Assembly: GCA_018655525.1 (NCBI GenBank) | Contig: JABIJM010000020.1 | Span: 18,980-82,979 of the forward strand | Length of the DNA: 64,000 nt | Direction of reading: 5' to 3' | DNA from: Candidatus Woesearchaeota archaeon | GTDB lineage: Archaea > Nanobdellota > Nanobdellia > Woesearchaeales > GW2011-AR9 | Part shown: positions 16,408-26,860 of the stretch, piece after piece | How positions within the stretch are numbered: the first letter of the stretch is position 1 | Layout of the letters: each line of letters begins with the position of its first letter | The notes under the pieces: model-generated | Databases searched by the model: none | What the model was told of the DNA's origin: nothing | What the model saw: only the letters and a program-made list of their open reading frames with translations | Translations under genes and position numbers: made by a program

Positions 16408-18474
16408 TTAATATCCTTCACCTATGTTAATAACTTGATCTTCATAACTTCCATCCCTATAAATGGTGATACCTTTACATTTAGATTTCCATGCAAGAAG
16501 GTATGCTTCTTCAACATCTTTAATGGATGTTGTTCTTGGGAAGTTGATTGTTTTTGAGATGGAATTATCTACATTTTTTTGTAAGGTTGATTGCATTTTA
16601 ATGTGCCATTCAGGTGCAATGTCCTGTGCTGTCACAAAAATGTCCCTTACATCTTTTGGAATTTCTTTAAATCCTTGAATACTTCCTGCTTTTGCAATTT
16701 TTCTGATTAATTCTGGTGTATAAAATCCTCGTTCTCTTGAAACACGTTCAAAGGTTTTATCTAAATAAATTATTTCTGAATCTCCCAACACCGTTTTTTG
16801 ATAAGAGATTGCAAATAGTGGTTCACAACCAGGAGAAGCATCAGCCATGATACTAATTGTTCCTGTTGGTGCCAAGGAATTACAAGTAATATTTCGCATT
16901 TTTCGTCCTGCTTTTTGATGATCAGACCCATGCCATGCGGAACATACACCACGTTGTTCAGCAAGTTTAGAGGACATTTCGTAGGTTGTAGTTTTAATAA
17001 AACTCATCAATTTTTCTGCAAATTCTAAACCTTTATCTGAATCATATTTTAAACCTAATTTTATTAAACAATCTGCAAACCCCATCATTCCCAAACCAAA
17101 TTTTCTAGAACGTTTTGTTCGTTCTTCAATAATTTTAAGAGGATAACTATTCATATCTATGACATTATCCAAAAAGTGAACTGCAGTTTTGATTGTTTCA
17201 TAAAGATCATCCCACAATATATCCTTTTTTTCTTGATCTACAAATTTGTTTAAGTTTAATGATCCAAGTACAACACCTTCATATGGAAGAAGTGGCGCTT
17301 CACCACATTGATTTGTTGTTTCAATTTCTCCAAGATGTGCTGCTGGATGTTTTCTATTAATTTCGTCAATAAAAATTAATCCTGGATCACCTGTTTTCCA
17401 TGCATTCTGTGTGATCATAGAAAAAACATCTCGTGCTCGGAGTTTACCATGATTTTTTCCGGTTTTAGGATCTGCAATCATATAGTCCCTATCAGCTTCA
17501 ACTGATTTCATAAATCTATCAGTTACTCCTACAGAAATGTTGAAGTTTTTAAGAGATCGTTTATCACGTTTTGATTCTATGAAACGAATGATATCTGGAT
17601 GATCAACACGAAGGACTGCCATGTTTGCACCTGGCCGGATTCCTCCCTGTATGATTGCACCGAATGCTTTATCAAAAACCTTCATAAATGCAATGGGACC
17701 AGCTGCAACACCTTGTCTTCTACCAACAGAATCCATTCTTGAACGTAAACGTGAGAATGAAAAGCCAGTTCCTGCACCACGTTGATGAATCAAAGCCGCA
17801 TCTTTAAGGGTTCCAAAAATTCCCTCCATCGTATCATTAATTGGAAGAACAAAACAAGAAGAAAGTTGTTGTGTTTTTGTCCCTGCATTTTTTAAAGTGG
17901 GAGAATTAGGCATGAATTTTAATTCAGACATTACTTCAAAAAACCTTTTTTGGTAATCTTTAATTTCTGTTTCTGTTGCATTATAATGTTTATCAGCTTG
18001 TGCAACATTTTTCGCAACACGTTGTAACATCTGCTGCGGCGTTTCAATTAAACTACCAAATTCATCTTTTTGAAGATATCTTCTCTCTAAAATTCTTAAT
18101 GCTTGATGTGAAAAATTTAAACTTTCTTGAGATTCTTCTGTTCCAAGAATTAATGCTGACGTTTTTCTTTGCTCATCTTTTTTATGTCTGTGAAGAATAT
18201 ATGCTTTTGCGATTTTAACATGCCCACGCTCTATAAGAACTTCTTCTACCAAATCTTGAACTACTTCAGCAGAAGGGACACCTTCTTTATGGCGTGCTTT
18301 GAGGTAGGTAAGGACATCATTTGCTAATGCCAAAGATAAAGAACGATCTGCTTGATTTACGGTAAGAGAAGCCTTAAATATTGCATCTGCAATCTTGACA
18401 AGATCAAATTTAACAACTTTTCCACTACGTTTTTTTATATCTTTAAGTTCTGTAATTTTCTGTGAGTCTTGCAT
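16408..18474 (-). CDS. nrdJ: Class II (adenosylcobalamin) ribonucleotide reductase with ATP cone
   Basis: A 688-residue reductase that makes deoxyribonucleotides with an adenosylcobalamin radical. Residues about 12-105 form an ATP-cone regulatory domain (SGKVVKFDLVKIADAI). The catalytic barrel follows: Cys207 (LSSCFVL) is a redox Cys, and NQCGE (388-392) supplies Asn, radical Cys390 and Glu392. LAPTGTISI near residue 560 is the phosphate-binding turn. No class I small subunit or class III glycyl-radical motif is seen. It heads an operon with the adenosyltransferase. A second, larger NrdJ lies at 23099, so one may be housekeeping and the other conditional. The TATA-like AAATATTTAAAC is at about 18497. 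Confidence 0.94.
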   Translation of the reverse strand: MQDSQKITELKDIKKRSGKVVKFDLVKIADAIFKASLTVNQADRSLSLALANDVLTYLKARHKEGVPSAEVVQDLVEEVLIERGHVKIAKAYILHRHKKDEQRKTSALILGTEESQESLNFSHQALRILERRYLQKDEFGSLIETPQQMLQRVAKNVAQADKHYNATETEIKDYQKRFFEVMSELKFMPNSPTLKNAGTKTQQLSSCFVLPINDTMEGIFGTLKDAALIHQRGAGTGFSFSRLRSRMDSVGRRQGVAAGPIAFMKVFDKAFGAIIQGGIRPGANMAVLRVDHPDIIRFIESKRDKRSLKNFNISVGVTDRFMKSVEADRDYMIADPKTGKNHGKLRARDVFSMITQNAWKTGDPGLIFIDEINRKHPAAHLGEIETTNQCGEAPLLPYEGVVLGSLNLNKFVDQEKKDILWDDLYETIKTAVHFLDNVIDMNSYPLKIIEERTKRSRKFGLGMMGFADCLIKLGLKYDSDKGLEFAEKLMSFIKTTTYEMSSKLAEQRGVCSAWHGSDHQKAGRKMRNITCNSLAPTGTISIMADASPGCEPLFAISYQKTVLGDSEIIYLDKTFERVSRERGFYTPELIRKIAKAGSIQGFKEIPKDVRDIFVTAQDIAPEWHIKMQSTLQKNVDNSISKTINFPRTTSIKDVEEAYLLAWKSKCKGITIYRDGSYEDQVINIGEGY

Positions 18475-18522
18475 TGAAAGATTAAGAAGAAAGGATGTTT
18501 AAATATTTATTGGAATGAGAAA

Positions 18523-21500
18523 TCAATTTAACTTCTTTTTATGAAGACGATGAATTGTAGCTCCTAAAGCCACTACTAGAACTAAAGTGAAGAGAATCAC
18601 CCAGACTATTGTAAAAGAAACACCTTCTCCAACAAAGTTATCAAGGATTGCACAGCCAACACCAAGTGGGCATCCACCTTTCTTTTCTTCAGCGGTTTCT
18701 TCAGAATTTTTAGAAGAAGGTAGTGACTTCAGTTGTTGGGATTGTTCCCCTATATTAGGTAAAGTAGCTTCTACTAAAACTTCATCTTTTTTTGGAGGAA
18801 GACTTCCGCCACCACTACTAGAAGAACTGCTTGAATCAGAAGTATCTGTTGCTGCTGCTGCCGCTGCTGTAACCACAACCGTATCAGTTGTATTTAAAGA
18901 ATCAAAGTTTGTTCCAGAACAATTTACATCCCATGTAAATGTTCCCGCAGTTGTGAATGCAGAAGTGTTATATTCCCACCGTTCATCCCCACTATAATTA
19001 AATTCCATTGACACATTGCTTACACTAATATCGGCAATAGTAATATTACATCCTGCATTTGTAAAAGAAGAGGTAATAGCTGTATCATCAGAGCTATTAG
19101 TATAGTTTGCATAAAAACCAATTAATGTGTTGACTCTTTTCGTCGTTGTATCTGTATCGTCTGTGATGTTAAGTTGAGCTGTTGATCCAGAAACATAACT
19201 TGAAAATGAATCTGCAGTCACATTAACATGAGTAGCATTATGTGGAACACAAGTAACTGTATTTGTAACATCAAAACAAATAGAAACATCATCATTACAT
19301 TTCCAGACTACATCACAATTCCCTCCAGGGCTGGGTAGTGTCATAGTAAAATTATCTACACCAAGTTGTTGTTGCATTTGTTGCCAGGTACTTGAATTCA
19401 TAGAAAAGAAATCTCGTCCAGCAAAATCTCCCGCTAGAGCCTTTGAAGAGTTAAAGGCATTATCAAAATTAAAGCTAGCTGCACGCGCAAAATCAACGCC
19501 AGTGAAAGTAATTCCATTAAAACCTAATTCCACATTCTTCAAAGAATTTAATGAAAGTCCAGTATTTTCATCATAATCAACAAACCCAGCCCCTAAATTA
19601 ACTGTCATATTATAGCCGGTGACTCCAGAAAAATTAAATGCAAGTTCAGTTTGATTGGATTGAGTGGTAAAATTAAGACAAGAACTAATATATCTATTAT
19701 CTGCTTGATCAGTAATATTCATTTTATAAAAATAAGTTGTACTGTTTTGTAAGGAGGAATCAATGGTAGTATTATCAATATAAATAAAGTGAGTTGAGAT
19801 GTGATTATTTGATGATGAAAGAGTGGCATTTCGCTGTGCTTCATCACAGGTACTATTAAGATCGTAATAAATTACTTCACCAAGAACTGGCTCCGTTGCT
19901 ACAAATCCAATATTTGCATGATCATAATCTGTGGTAACTTGACTATTTTTTATTTGTGGAGACTTTGTATCAGATCCCGGATCATAGGAGTTACTACAAG
20001 CGGGATCGATGAAACAATCTTCATCATCACAATCTGTACTTCCATCAACATCATTATCTACATTATCAAAACAAGAATACTCTTGTTTGACAAAATTATG
20101 TCCTGGATCGAAGGAAGAGTCACATTGATCGGGATTATTGATACAATCTGGAGGGAAAGCATCCATCCAACCGCCATCTCCTAAGACCCCATTACCATCC
20201 CCATATTCAAATGATGCAGAATCTTCATGACAAAAAGCTCCATAAGGTCCTTCAGTTTCCCAAAGACATAATTTAGAACTAGCACCACACGCAAACTCAG
20301 TAACACATATATCACAAAATGTGTTACAATCAAAATTATCTTGGTTTGGGAAACATCCGTTATTATAAGAATCATAAGTGCAACCAGCAGCAATACATGC
20401 AGAAGAATCTCCTTGATAATCACCACATCCAACTACACCTGTTATATTTGATTCAAAAATTGTAATGTTAATTGAACTGGTAGTAGCACTAATAGATTGA
20501 TTACTTGTTACATTAGCAAATGCGGAAAAGAAGTGTTTGTTTGATGATGAATCAGCAGTTGCATTCATATTCCAAGAAACAAGTTGGGATTCACCAGAAT
20601 TTAAGGTTACATTTGATGGATTACTTGAATTAACATAATAGGGGTTAGCGCCAATTGTACCATTAACTAAACCAGATTTACTTACAGCTTCATCACCGCC
20701 TGCAAAGAAAGAATTTGTTAAATCAAAAATTGCAGCAGCAGAAGTAGCACAGCCACTATCTCCTTCAACACAAGTGCAATTACTTGCTGTTACAGCATCA
20801 TTGCCATTCCTTTGGTAACTAGGACAATAATAATCATCCCCAAGTAATACATTTGTACATTGACCTGTTCCAGCACCAAGTGGAGTTCCATCACAACCTC
20901 CATCAATAATGACGGTTTTTGTTTCCGAAGCACAACCAAAAATTTCATTAGCCCATTCCGTACTACCAAACCCAAACAAGTCATTACATGCATTTGTACA
21001 ACTAAGCGTATCCGGGTCACAACCAAAGATAGAATCTAAACTAACATTAATTTCTCCACAGTCAGCATCATTACAAGATACGTTGACAGTGAAGGTTGTA
21101 AAAAGATTTTTATTAAAATTAACATTTGTATTTGGCGTAACCAAGTTAATTCCAATAGTTGCAGGTGTTGGAAGAATTTCAGTTCCAACTATGATTAGAT
21201 TATTACCATTATTTCCAACAGAAGTGACATTCAGAGTAACAGAATAATTGTTTGATACACCACTTGCAACTGTAAGTTCAATATCCGAGGTTCCACCACC
21301 AACAACATTAGTTAGGGTAGTGACATTAGACGAAGCTATATCTGCATTACTACTATTGATTACTGAAACTAAATAACTATCAGTATTGGTTCCAGAATTT
21401 GTGAGTGTGATGGAGTAGGATGCAGAAGATGAATTAATAATTGATTGATTGAAAGGTTGTGAGAGTGAGAAAGCATAAGGAGTAGTAATTGTAAGATTAA

Positions 21501-23019
21501 TTGGACTTGTGGTCGCACTTATATCTGTATTGGTGGTTGTATTTGCAAATGAAAAGATAGGATAAAGTGTTGAAGCAAAATCAGCCGTTGCATTTAGATA
21601 CCATGTAACCAATTGCGAATCACTTGGGTTTAAAGTTATTGTGGAGGGATTAGTTGAATTAAGGTAAAACGGAGAAGTTCCAGTGATATTACTTATCAAA
21701 CCAGCAGAATTACCACTTGCAAAAAATTCATGTGTTAAATCAAAACCTGTTGCATTAGAAGAACCAGTACAACCACTTCCTCCGTCCTGACAACCACAAT
21801 CATCCGATGTAACACCAGAATTACTGTTTCTCTCATAACTAGGACAAAAATAAGTATCATCTACCGGAGCAACAAGTGCACATTGACCTGTCCCAGCACC
21901 AAGAAAAATATCACATTGTGAATCAACAAAAATGACATCAGATGCAGAAGCAGAGCAAGCAAAAGCTCCATCCCAAACCCATCCACTAGTATCTGCACTA
22001 TACAAACCATCACAAGCATTTGTACAACTCAAAATATCAGGATCACAACCAGAGGTACGTTCCAAACTCACATTAACTTCACCACAATCAACAACATCAC
22101 AACTCACATTTACGGTAAAATTTGTTAAAACATTTTGTGTGAAATTAGCATTGCCAGTTGGGCTTACTAAACTAATTGATACATTTGCTAATTGAGGATT
22201 TACTTCTGTTCCAATTGTGATATTATAACTTAATGAGGTATTTCCTTCAGAAGTAACATTCACCATCACAGAATAATTATCGGGTGTATAACTTCCTACT
22301 ATAAGAAGAATATCCGAAGCACCGGCACTACTAATATTTTCTATTAAAGTTGTATTTATTGATGCAAAATCTGCATCATCAATATTAAGAGAGGTAAGGG
22401 TATAATTATCTTGGCTAGTTCCATCGTTCGTCAAAGTAATAGTATAAGTAGCAACCGTATTATTTCTAATAGATTGATTTGCAGGTTGAGATAAAGAGAA
22501 CGTAAATGGAGTGCCACCATCACCAGCTCCTGCAAAGAATTCATGTGATAAATCAATAAAATCTGAAGCTGTCCCACATGGCCCATCAAATTCAAAACAA
22601 ACACAATCGCCATTTACAACAGCAGAATCACCATTTCTTTCATAACTTGGACATTGATACAGTGCGATGGAACCCGTTGCAATTTCTGCACATTGTCCCG
22701 CTCCAGGTGTTGCCGCTGGAGAAATCCCACAATCAGCATTGCCTAAAATGAAAGCCCCTTCTGTATTTGCCTCAAAACATTGACCCAAGTCAGGACCCCA
22801 TGAAGTTACAGGTAAACCAATAAATAAATCATCACAGGTAACTGTACAATCAGCACCATCAGGGTTACAACCAGAGATTACATTTATTGAATAAGAATCT
22901 TCATTAACACCAATCACTGCTCCAGTAATAGAAACATCTGAAAAAACATAAACTGTAAAAACAGCTAGAAAAATAACAACTACAAATAGATACACCCCTT
23001 TATTATTTCCCTCAAACAT
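18523..23019 (-). CDS. Giant surface protein with three Cys-rich modules and C-terminal membrane anchor
   Basis: A 1498-residue protein with an N-terminal signal/anchor (about 9-29, VYLFVVVIFLAVFTVYVF) and a C-terminal membrane helix (about 1466-1488) with a basic tail. Between them are many N-x-S/T glycosylation sites and Ig-like beta repeats. A ~120-residue Cys-rich module occurs three times, near residues 49, 323 and 663, each with CxPDxxxCxxxC, GAGxGQC and CPSYERN/QRN. A fourth Cys-rich region near 860-1000 differs. A Ser/Gly linker (about 1393-1405) precedes the anchor. It probably forms part of the cell envelope or an adhesin. It lies between the two reductase genes but is not obviously related to them. 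Confidence 0.78.
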   Translation of the reverse strand: MFEGNNKGVYLFVVVIFLAVFTVYVFSDVSITGAVIGVNEDSYSINVISGCNPDGADCTVTCDDLFIGLPVTSWGPDLGQCFEANTEGAFILGNADCGISPAATPGAGQCAEIATGSIALYQCPSYERNGDSAVVNGDCVCFEFDGPCGTASDFIDLSHEFFAGAGDGGTPFTFSLSQPANQSIRNNTVATYTITLTNDGTSQDNYTLTSLNIDDADFASINTTLIENISSAGASDILLIVGSYTPDNYSVMVNVTSEGNTSLSYNITIGTEVNPQLANVSISLVSPTGNANFTQNVLTNFTVNVSCDVVDCGEVNVSLERTSGCDPDILSCTNACDGLYSADTSGWVWDGAFACSASASDVIFVDSQCDIFLGAGTGQCALVAPVDDTYFCPSYERNSNSGVTSDDCGCQDGGSGCTGSSNATGFDLTHEFFASGNSAGLISNITGTSPFYLNSTNPSTITLNPSDSQLVTWYLNATADFASTLYPIFSFANTTTNTDISATTSPINLTITTPYAFSLSQPFNQSIINSSSASYSITLTNSGTNTDSYLVSVINSSNADIASSNVTTLTNVVGGGTSDIELTVASGVSNNYSVTLNVTSVGNNGNNLIIVGTEILPTPATIGINLVTPNTNVNFNKNLFTTFTVNVSCNDADCGEINVSLDSIFGCDPDTLSCTNACNDLFGFGSTEWANEIFGCASETKTVIIDGGCDGTPLGAGTGQCTNVLLGDDYYCPSYQRNGNDAVTASNCTCVEGDSGCATSAAAIFDLTNSFFAGGDEAVSKSGLVNGTIGANPYYVNSSNPSNVTLNSGESQLVSWNMNATADSSSNKHFFSAFANVTSNQSISATTSSINITIFESNITGVVGCGDYQGDSSACIAAGCTYDSYNNGCFPNQDNFDCNTFCDICVTEFACGASSKLCLWETEGPYGAFCHEDSASFEYGDGNGVLGDGGWMDAFPPDCINNPDQCDSSFDPGHNFVKQEYSCFDNVDNDVDGSTDCDDEDCFIDPACSNSYDPGSDTKSPQIKNSQVTTDYDHANIGFVATEPVLGEVIYYDLNSTCDEAQRNATLSSSNNHISTHFIYIDNTTIDSSLQNSTTYFYKMNITDQADNRYISSCLNFTTQSNQTELAFNFSGVTGYNMTVNLGAGFVDYDENTGLSLNSLKNVELGFNGITFTGVDFARAASFNFDNAFNSSKALAGDFAGRDFFSMNSSTWQQMQQQLGVDNFTMTLPSPGGNCDVVWKCNDDVSICFDVTNTVTCVPHNATHVNVTADSFSSYVSGSTAQLNITDDTDTTTKRVNTLIGFYANYTNSSDDTAITSSFTNAGCNITIADISVSNVSMEFNYSGDERWEYNTSAFTTAGTFTWDVNCSGTNFDSLNTTDTVVVTAAAAAATDTSDSSSSSSSGGGSLPPKKDEVLVEATLPNIGEQSQQLKSLPSSKNSEETAEEKKGGCPLGVGCAILDNFVGEGVSFTIVWVILFTLVLVVALGATIHRLHKKKLN

Positions 23020-23098
23020 CTATAGTTAGGAAAATTTTAGACTTTATAAATATGACGTATTATAATAGGCGAGGATAAGAAGAAAAATAAAATAAAAA

Positions 23099-26000
23099 TC
23101 AACTACATCCTGTAGTCTCACCACACACCTCACAAAGCATGCAAGTTCCATTCTGTCGCATCTGGGATGCACCGCAGGATCTGCATTTCTCCTTTTCATC
23201 TTTTGAATCTATTGTTTTAGTTACAACTGGTTTTTTTACGATTCCAACATCTTCAAACTCTAATAAGAATTCTCTGAGTTCATTTAACACTGGATGTCCA
23301 TCTGCAGAAAGAAGTTTCTCCGCAATAAGATGTGAAGACATCCCTTGAGATAAGCTAAAGTTCACAGCATTGACAACTGTGTCCAATAAAACTTTTTGCG
23401 CAGGGATTAATTCTTCCATTGTATATGAAACTTCTTTTAACCTACTTTTATCTTCACGTCCTTTCAGTTCTAACTTTCGTGGACCTACTTTAACTCTCTT
23501 GATCACATTATTAATAACAAGAATACCAACTTCTTTTTCTTCTAAAGGAGTCTCAAAGATTTCTTTAAGTTGTACATTTCCTTCTAAGGTTGAGTTCAAA
23601 GGTTGGGAGAGTTTACATCCATCTCTGTAAAGAGCGGTTGCTTTGGTCCCCATTTTCCATGCATCGTAATATGCTTGTTTAATTTGATCTACAGTCCAGT
23701 CTGTTGGCATGTTAATCGTTTTTGAAATTGCACCGGAGATAAATGCTTGTGCTGCTGCAAGCATTTTCAAATGCCCATAAGGATGGATGTACCGCTGGCC
23801 TTTTTTTCCACATTTGTTTGCACAATCAAAAATTGAAAGATGTTCTTCTTTCAAATGAGGTGCACCTTCAAGAGTCATTGTTCCACAAATGTATTCATTA
23901 GCTTCTGAGATTTGTTGTTGAGAGAATCCCAAGATTTCTAAAAGGTCTCCTTCTTTCCCTTGCATTAATTGATTGTATAAATCTTCACCAATTGTCCATT
24001 GGTTAAGCACATGACGAATATCCATGTTGCTTCCAAGTTGTTTTTCAATATTAACTATTGCTTCTCCCGTGATTCCTTTTGCAGAAAGTGTTTGTGCATT
24101 AATATGCGGGCTTCCATTTAATGAAGCACGTCCTAAACAATATTTGATAATTGAATCTATTTCAAATTCTGAATATCCTAATTTTCTTAATGCTCCTGGC
24201 ACAGATGAATTTACAATTTTAAAGAATCCACCACCAGCTAATTTTTTGAATTTAACGATAGCATAATCTGGTTCAACACCCGTTGTATCGCAGTCCATGA
24301 CCAAACCTATAGTTCCAGTAGGTGCAAGAACAGTTGTTTGTGCATTCCTATACCCATATTTTTCTCCAAGAGAAAGTGCTTTGTCCCATGCATCATGTGC
24401 AGTTTCCAATAAAGCCTTCGGGCAGATTTCTTGATCAATTGATTGAGGTAAGACCTCTAATTGTTCATAATCGGTGTTATTATACGCTGCTCGTTTATGA
24501 TTCCTGATAACTTTCAACATATGTTCTTTATTTTTTTCATACATTTGGAAAGGTCCAAGAATTGATGCCATTTCTGCAGAGGTTGCATAAGAATCTCCAG
24601 TCATGATTGCTGCCATTGCACCTGCATATACACGACCTTCCTCACTATCGTATGGGATGCCTTGTAACATCAGCAAAGTTCCAAGATTTGCATATCCTAA
24701 TCCTAATGTTCGGAATTGAAAACTTTTTATTGCAATTGGATCTGAAGGAAATTGTGCCATAAGTACAGAAATTTCTAAAGTTGTTGTCCACAATCTAATT
24801 GCATGTCTATAACCTTCAATATCAAATCCTTGTTCTGGTGTGTAAAATTTTACAAGATTAATTGATGCTAAGTTACATGCTGTATCATCTAAAAACATGT
24901 ATTCAGAACAAGGATTACTTCCATTGATTGGTCCGTCTTCAGGACAGGTATGCCATTCATTGATTGTAGTATTATATTGTAATCCAGGATCTGCAGATGC
25001 CCATGCGCAATATCCGATGTCATCCCATAATTTTGATGCAGGCATTGTTTCCATAACTTCTCCTGATCTTCTTGCAGTTAAATTCCATTCACGTCCTTCG
25101 TCTAATGCTTTAAAGAATTCATTTGGAATTCTGATTGAGTTGTTTGAATTTTGACCTGAAACAGTAAGGTACGCTTCTGATTCATAATGTGTGTCAAATT
25201 CTTGGAGAGGTAATTCATAACCTTGTTTTGCAAGATCTAATGCACGAACCATATAGTTTACAGGGATATTATCTTTTGCTGCTTGTTGTAAAAGTTTCTT
25301 AACCTCTGGATTTTGTAAAGGATTTTCCTGTCCTTTAGATAATTGAACTATTTTAGATAATCTTTTCTTCAAAGTTTTACTTCCTGCAACGAGACCTGCA
25401 ACTTTTTCTTCTTCACGAACTTTCCACCAAATGAAATCTTGAATTTCAGGATGGTCTAAATCAAGAGAACACATTTTAGCCGCTCTTCGTGTTGTACCAC
25501 CAGATTTTATACTTCCTGCTGCTGTGTCAAATATTTTAAGGAAACTCATTAAACCTGAAGAAGTTCCACCACCAGATAATGTTTCTCCTTTGCCCCTAAT
25601 TTTAGAAAAATTACTTCCTGTACCAGATCCGTACTTGAAGATTCGTGCTTCTCTTGTAAGTAAGGAAAAAATTCCCCCATCTGTTACAAGGTCGTCATTT
25701 ACTGACTGAATAAAACACGCATGAGGTTGTGATCTGGTGTATGCATCTTTGGAATATTCCAATTTTCCGGTGACTGGATCTACATAACTATGTCCTTGTG
25801 GAGGTCCTGTTAATCCATATGCAAAATTTAATCCGGTTGTAAACCATTGCGGAGAATTAGGTGCTGCAGATTGGTTAATAACCATATAAGTCATTTCATC
25901 GTAAAAAATTTGTGCGTCTTCAGAAGATGCGAAGTATCCATATTTTTCTCCCCAGTTTCTCCAACATCCTGCTAATCTATGTGCTACTTGTTTAATGGAA

Positions 26001-26293
26001 TTTTCAGATCCTGTGATGACTTTTCCGTTTTCGTCTAATAGGAGATCTCCTTTTTCGTTCCTTAGGGGAACACCTGCTTTTCTGAAATATTTCTGTGCAA
26101 GAATATCTGTTGCAACTTGTGACCAGAAGTTTGGAACTTCTACATCATGCATCTGGAATACCATAGAACCATCAGGGTTCTTGATTTCAGAAGTACGAGA
26201 TTCATATGTGAACATATCTTCTGGGTTTACACCTTCTTTTGTAAAGTATCGTGGGATTTTAAGTCCTTGTTTCTGTGTTGTCATTGTTTCCAT
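23099..26293 (-). CDS. nrdJ: Large class II (B12-dependent) ribonucleotide reductase
   Basis: A 1064-residue reductase of the long NrdJ type. Motifs include NSNNSIRIP, the catalytic NPCSE (Asn460, Cys462, Glu464), the phosphate loop LAPTGTIGLVMD, and a C-terminal zinc-type Cys tail CRSCGAS...CMLCEVCGETTGC, which carries the Cys pair that re-reduces the active site. No N-terminal ATP cone is seen, unlike the 688-residue paralogue. I chose METMTTQ at 26293, behind GAGGT; MTTQ at 26284 is possible. The gene is 5 bases downstream of nrdR in the same operon, so it is likely the NrdR-regulated reductase. Confidence 0.95.
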   Translation of the reverse strand: METMTTQKQGLKIPRYFTKEGVNPEDMFTYESRTSEIKNPDGSMVFQMHDVEVPNFWSQVATDILAQKYFRKAGVPLRNEKGDLLLDENGKVITGSENSIKQVAHRLAGCWRNWGEKYGYFASSEDAQIFYDEMTYMVINQSAAPNSPQWFTTGLNFAYGLTGPPQGHSYVDPVTGKLEYSKDAYTRSQPHACFIQSVNDDLVTDGGIFSLLTREARIFKYGSGTGSNFSKIRGKGETLSGGGTSSGLMSFLKIFDTAAGSIKSGGTTRRAAKMCSLDLDHPEIQDFIWWKVREEEKVAGLVAGSKTLKKRLSKIVQLSKGQENPLQNPEVKKLLQQAAKDNIPVNYMVRALDLAKQGYELPLQEFDTHYESEAYLTVSGQNSNNSIRIPNEFFKALDEGREWNLTARRSGEVMETMPASKLWDDIGYCAWASADPGLQYNTTINEWHTCPEDGPINGSNPCSEYMFLDDTACNLASINLVKFYTPEQGFDIEGYRHAIRLWTTTLEISVLMAQFPSDPIAIKSFQFRTLGLGYANLGTLLMLQGIPYDSEEGRVYAGAMAAIMTGDSYATSAEMASILGPFQMYEKNKEHMLKVIRNHKRAAYNNTDYEQLEVLPQSIDQEICPKALLETAHDAWDKALSLGEKYGYRNAQTTVLAPTGTIGLVMDCDTTGVEPDYAIVKFKKLAGGGFFKIVNSSVPGALRKLGYSEFEIDSIIKYCLGRASLNGSPHINAQTLSAKGITGEAIVNIEKQLGSNMDIRHVLNQWTIGEDLYNQLMQGKEGDLLEILGFSQQQISEANEYICGTMTLEGAPHLKEEHLSIFDCANKCGKKGQRYIHPYGHLKMLAAAQAFISGAISKTINMPTDWTVDQIKQAYYDAWKMGTKATALYRDGCKLSQPLNSTLEGNVQLKEIFETPLEEKEVGILVINNVIKRVKVGPRKLELKGREDKSRLKEVSYTMEELIPAQKVLLDTVVNAVNFSLSQGMSSHLIAEKLLSADGHPVLNELREFLLEFEDVGIVKKPVVTKTIDSKDEKEKCRSCGASQMRQNGTCMLCEVCGETTGCS

Positions 26294-26298
26294 TTTAT

Positions 26299-26733
26299 CT
26301 ACCTCATTGATTGTATTTCTTTTTCTAGTATTTGTGGGTCTTCAATTCCTTTGTAGACCGTTGCATATCTTAGATATGCCATTTTATCATCTTTTTTTAA
26401 TTCTTGAAGGATGAATTTTCCAATGTGAATTGTTTTTATAGGATTTGATTTCTTGTTGAGAATTTTTCGTTGTACTTTTGTTGCTAAAGATTTAATGAGT
26501 TGAGATTCCACTTTCCCATATGCAGGTTTGATACTTCGTTCAATCTTTTCTAAATCAAATTCTTGAATTCGTCCATCCTTTTTTTGAACTTTCAGATTGA
26601 ATTCTGCACGCTCATATGTTGTGAATCTGTTGTTGCAAGAAAGACATTCTCTTCTTCGTCTTAGAGTATCATCTACAATTCTTGATTCTAGAACTTTTGT
26701 GTCATTGTTGTTACAAAATAGGCAATACATCAT
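26299..26733 (-). CDS. nrdR: NrdR-type transcriptional repressor of ribonucleotide reductase
   Basis: A 144-residue protein with an N-terminal zinc ribbon (CLFC near residue 4, CLSCNNRFTTYERAE near 30) and an ATP-cone domain (VQKKDGRIQEFDLEKIERSI, about 49-68). NrdR senses ATP/dATP through the cone and represses reductase genes by binding paired boxes. The protein is common in bacteria and uncommon in archaea. ATG codons at 26733 and 26730 follow GAGGT; an upstream TTG at 26736 is less likely. It is directly upstream of the long nrdJ, and palindromic sites lie in its leader, fitting autoregulation. Confidence 0.94.
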   Translation of the reverse strand: MMYCLFCNNNDTKVLESRIVDDTLRRRRECLSCNNRFTTYERAEFNLKVQKKDGRIQEFDLEKIERSIKPAYGKVESQLIKSLATKVQRKILNKKSNPIKTIHIGKFILQELKKDDKMAYLRYATVYKGIEDPQILEKEIQSMR

Positions 26734-26756
26734 CAAACCTCTTTAAAGTTACACAA

Positions 26757-26860
26757 CAGAAAGCATTGCTTTCTGAGCATCACCACAAAACTTCTTTGTA
26801 GTGATAAAACGCTAGATGTAGTGTTTTAAGCATGCACTTTTGTTTTATCTAGTGTTAAGA
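26757..26860 (-). promoter_or_regulatory. Palindromic leader of the nrdR-nrdJ operon, candidate NrdR sites
   Basis: Four structures lie in tandem: a perfect 8-bp hairpin CAGAAAGC-ATT-GCTTTCTG (26757-26775); a 27-base near-palindrome starting ATCACCACAAA and ending TTTGTAGTGAT (26779-26805); AAAACGCTA-gatg-TAGTGTTTT (26806-26827); and a lone AACACTAGAT half-site on the minus strand (about 26846-26856). The repeated core ACACTA or TCACTA resembles the half-site of bacterial NrdR boxes. A TATA box (ATATATTTAAATC, minus strand, about 26880-26893) lies upstream, so the sites sit in the 5' leader. Confidence 0.55.

Noticed and set aside
18587..18997. Plus-strand ORF antisense to the giant surface protein
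   Set aside because: The Ser/Thr-rich repeats of the true gene keep the opposite frame open; no promoter is present.
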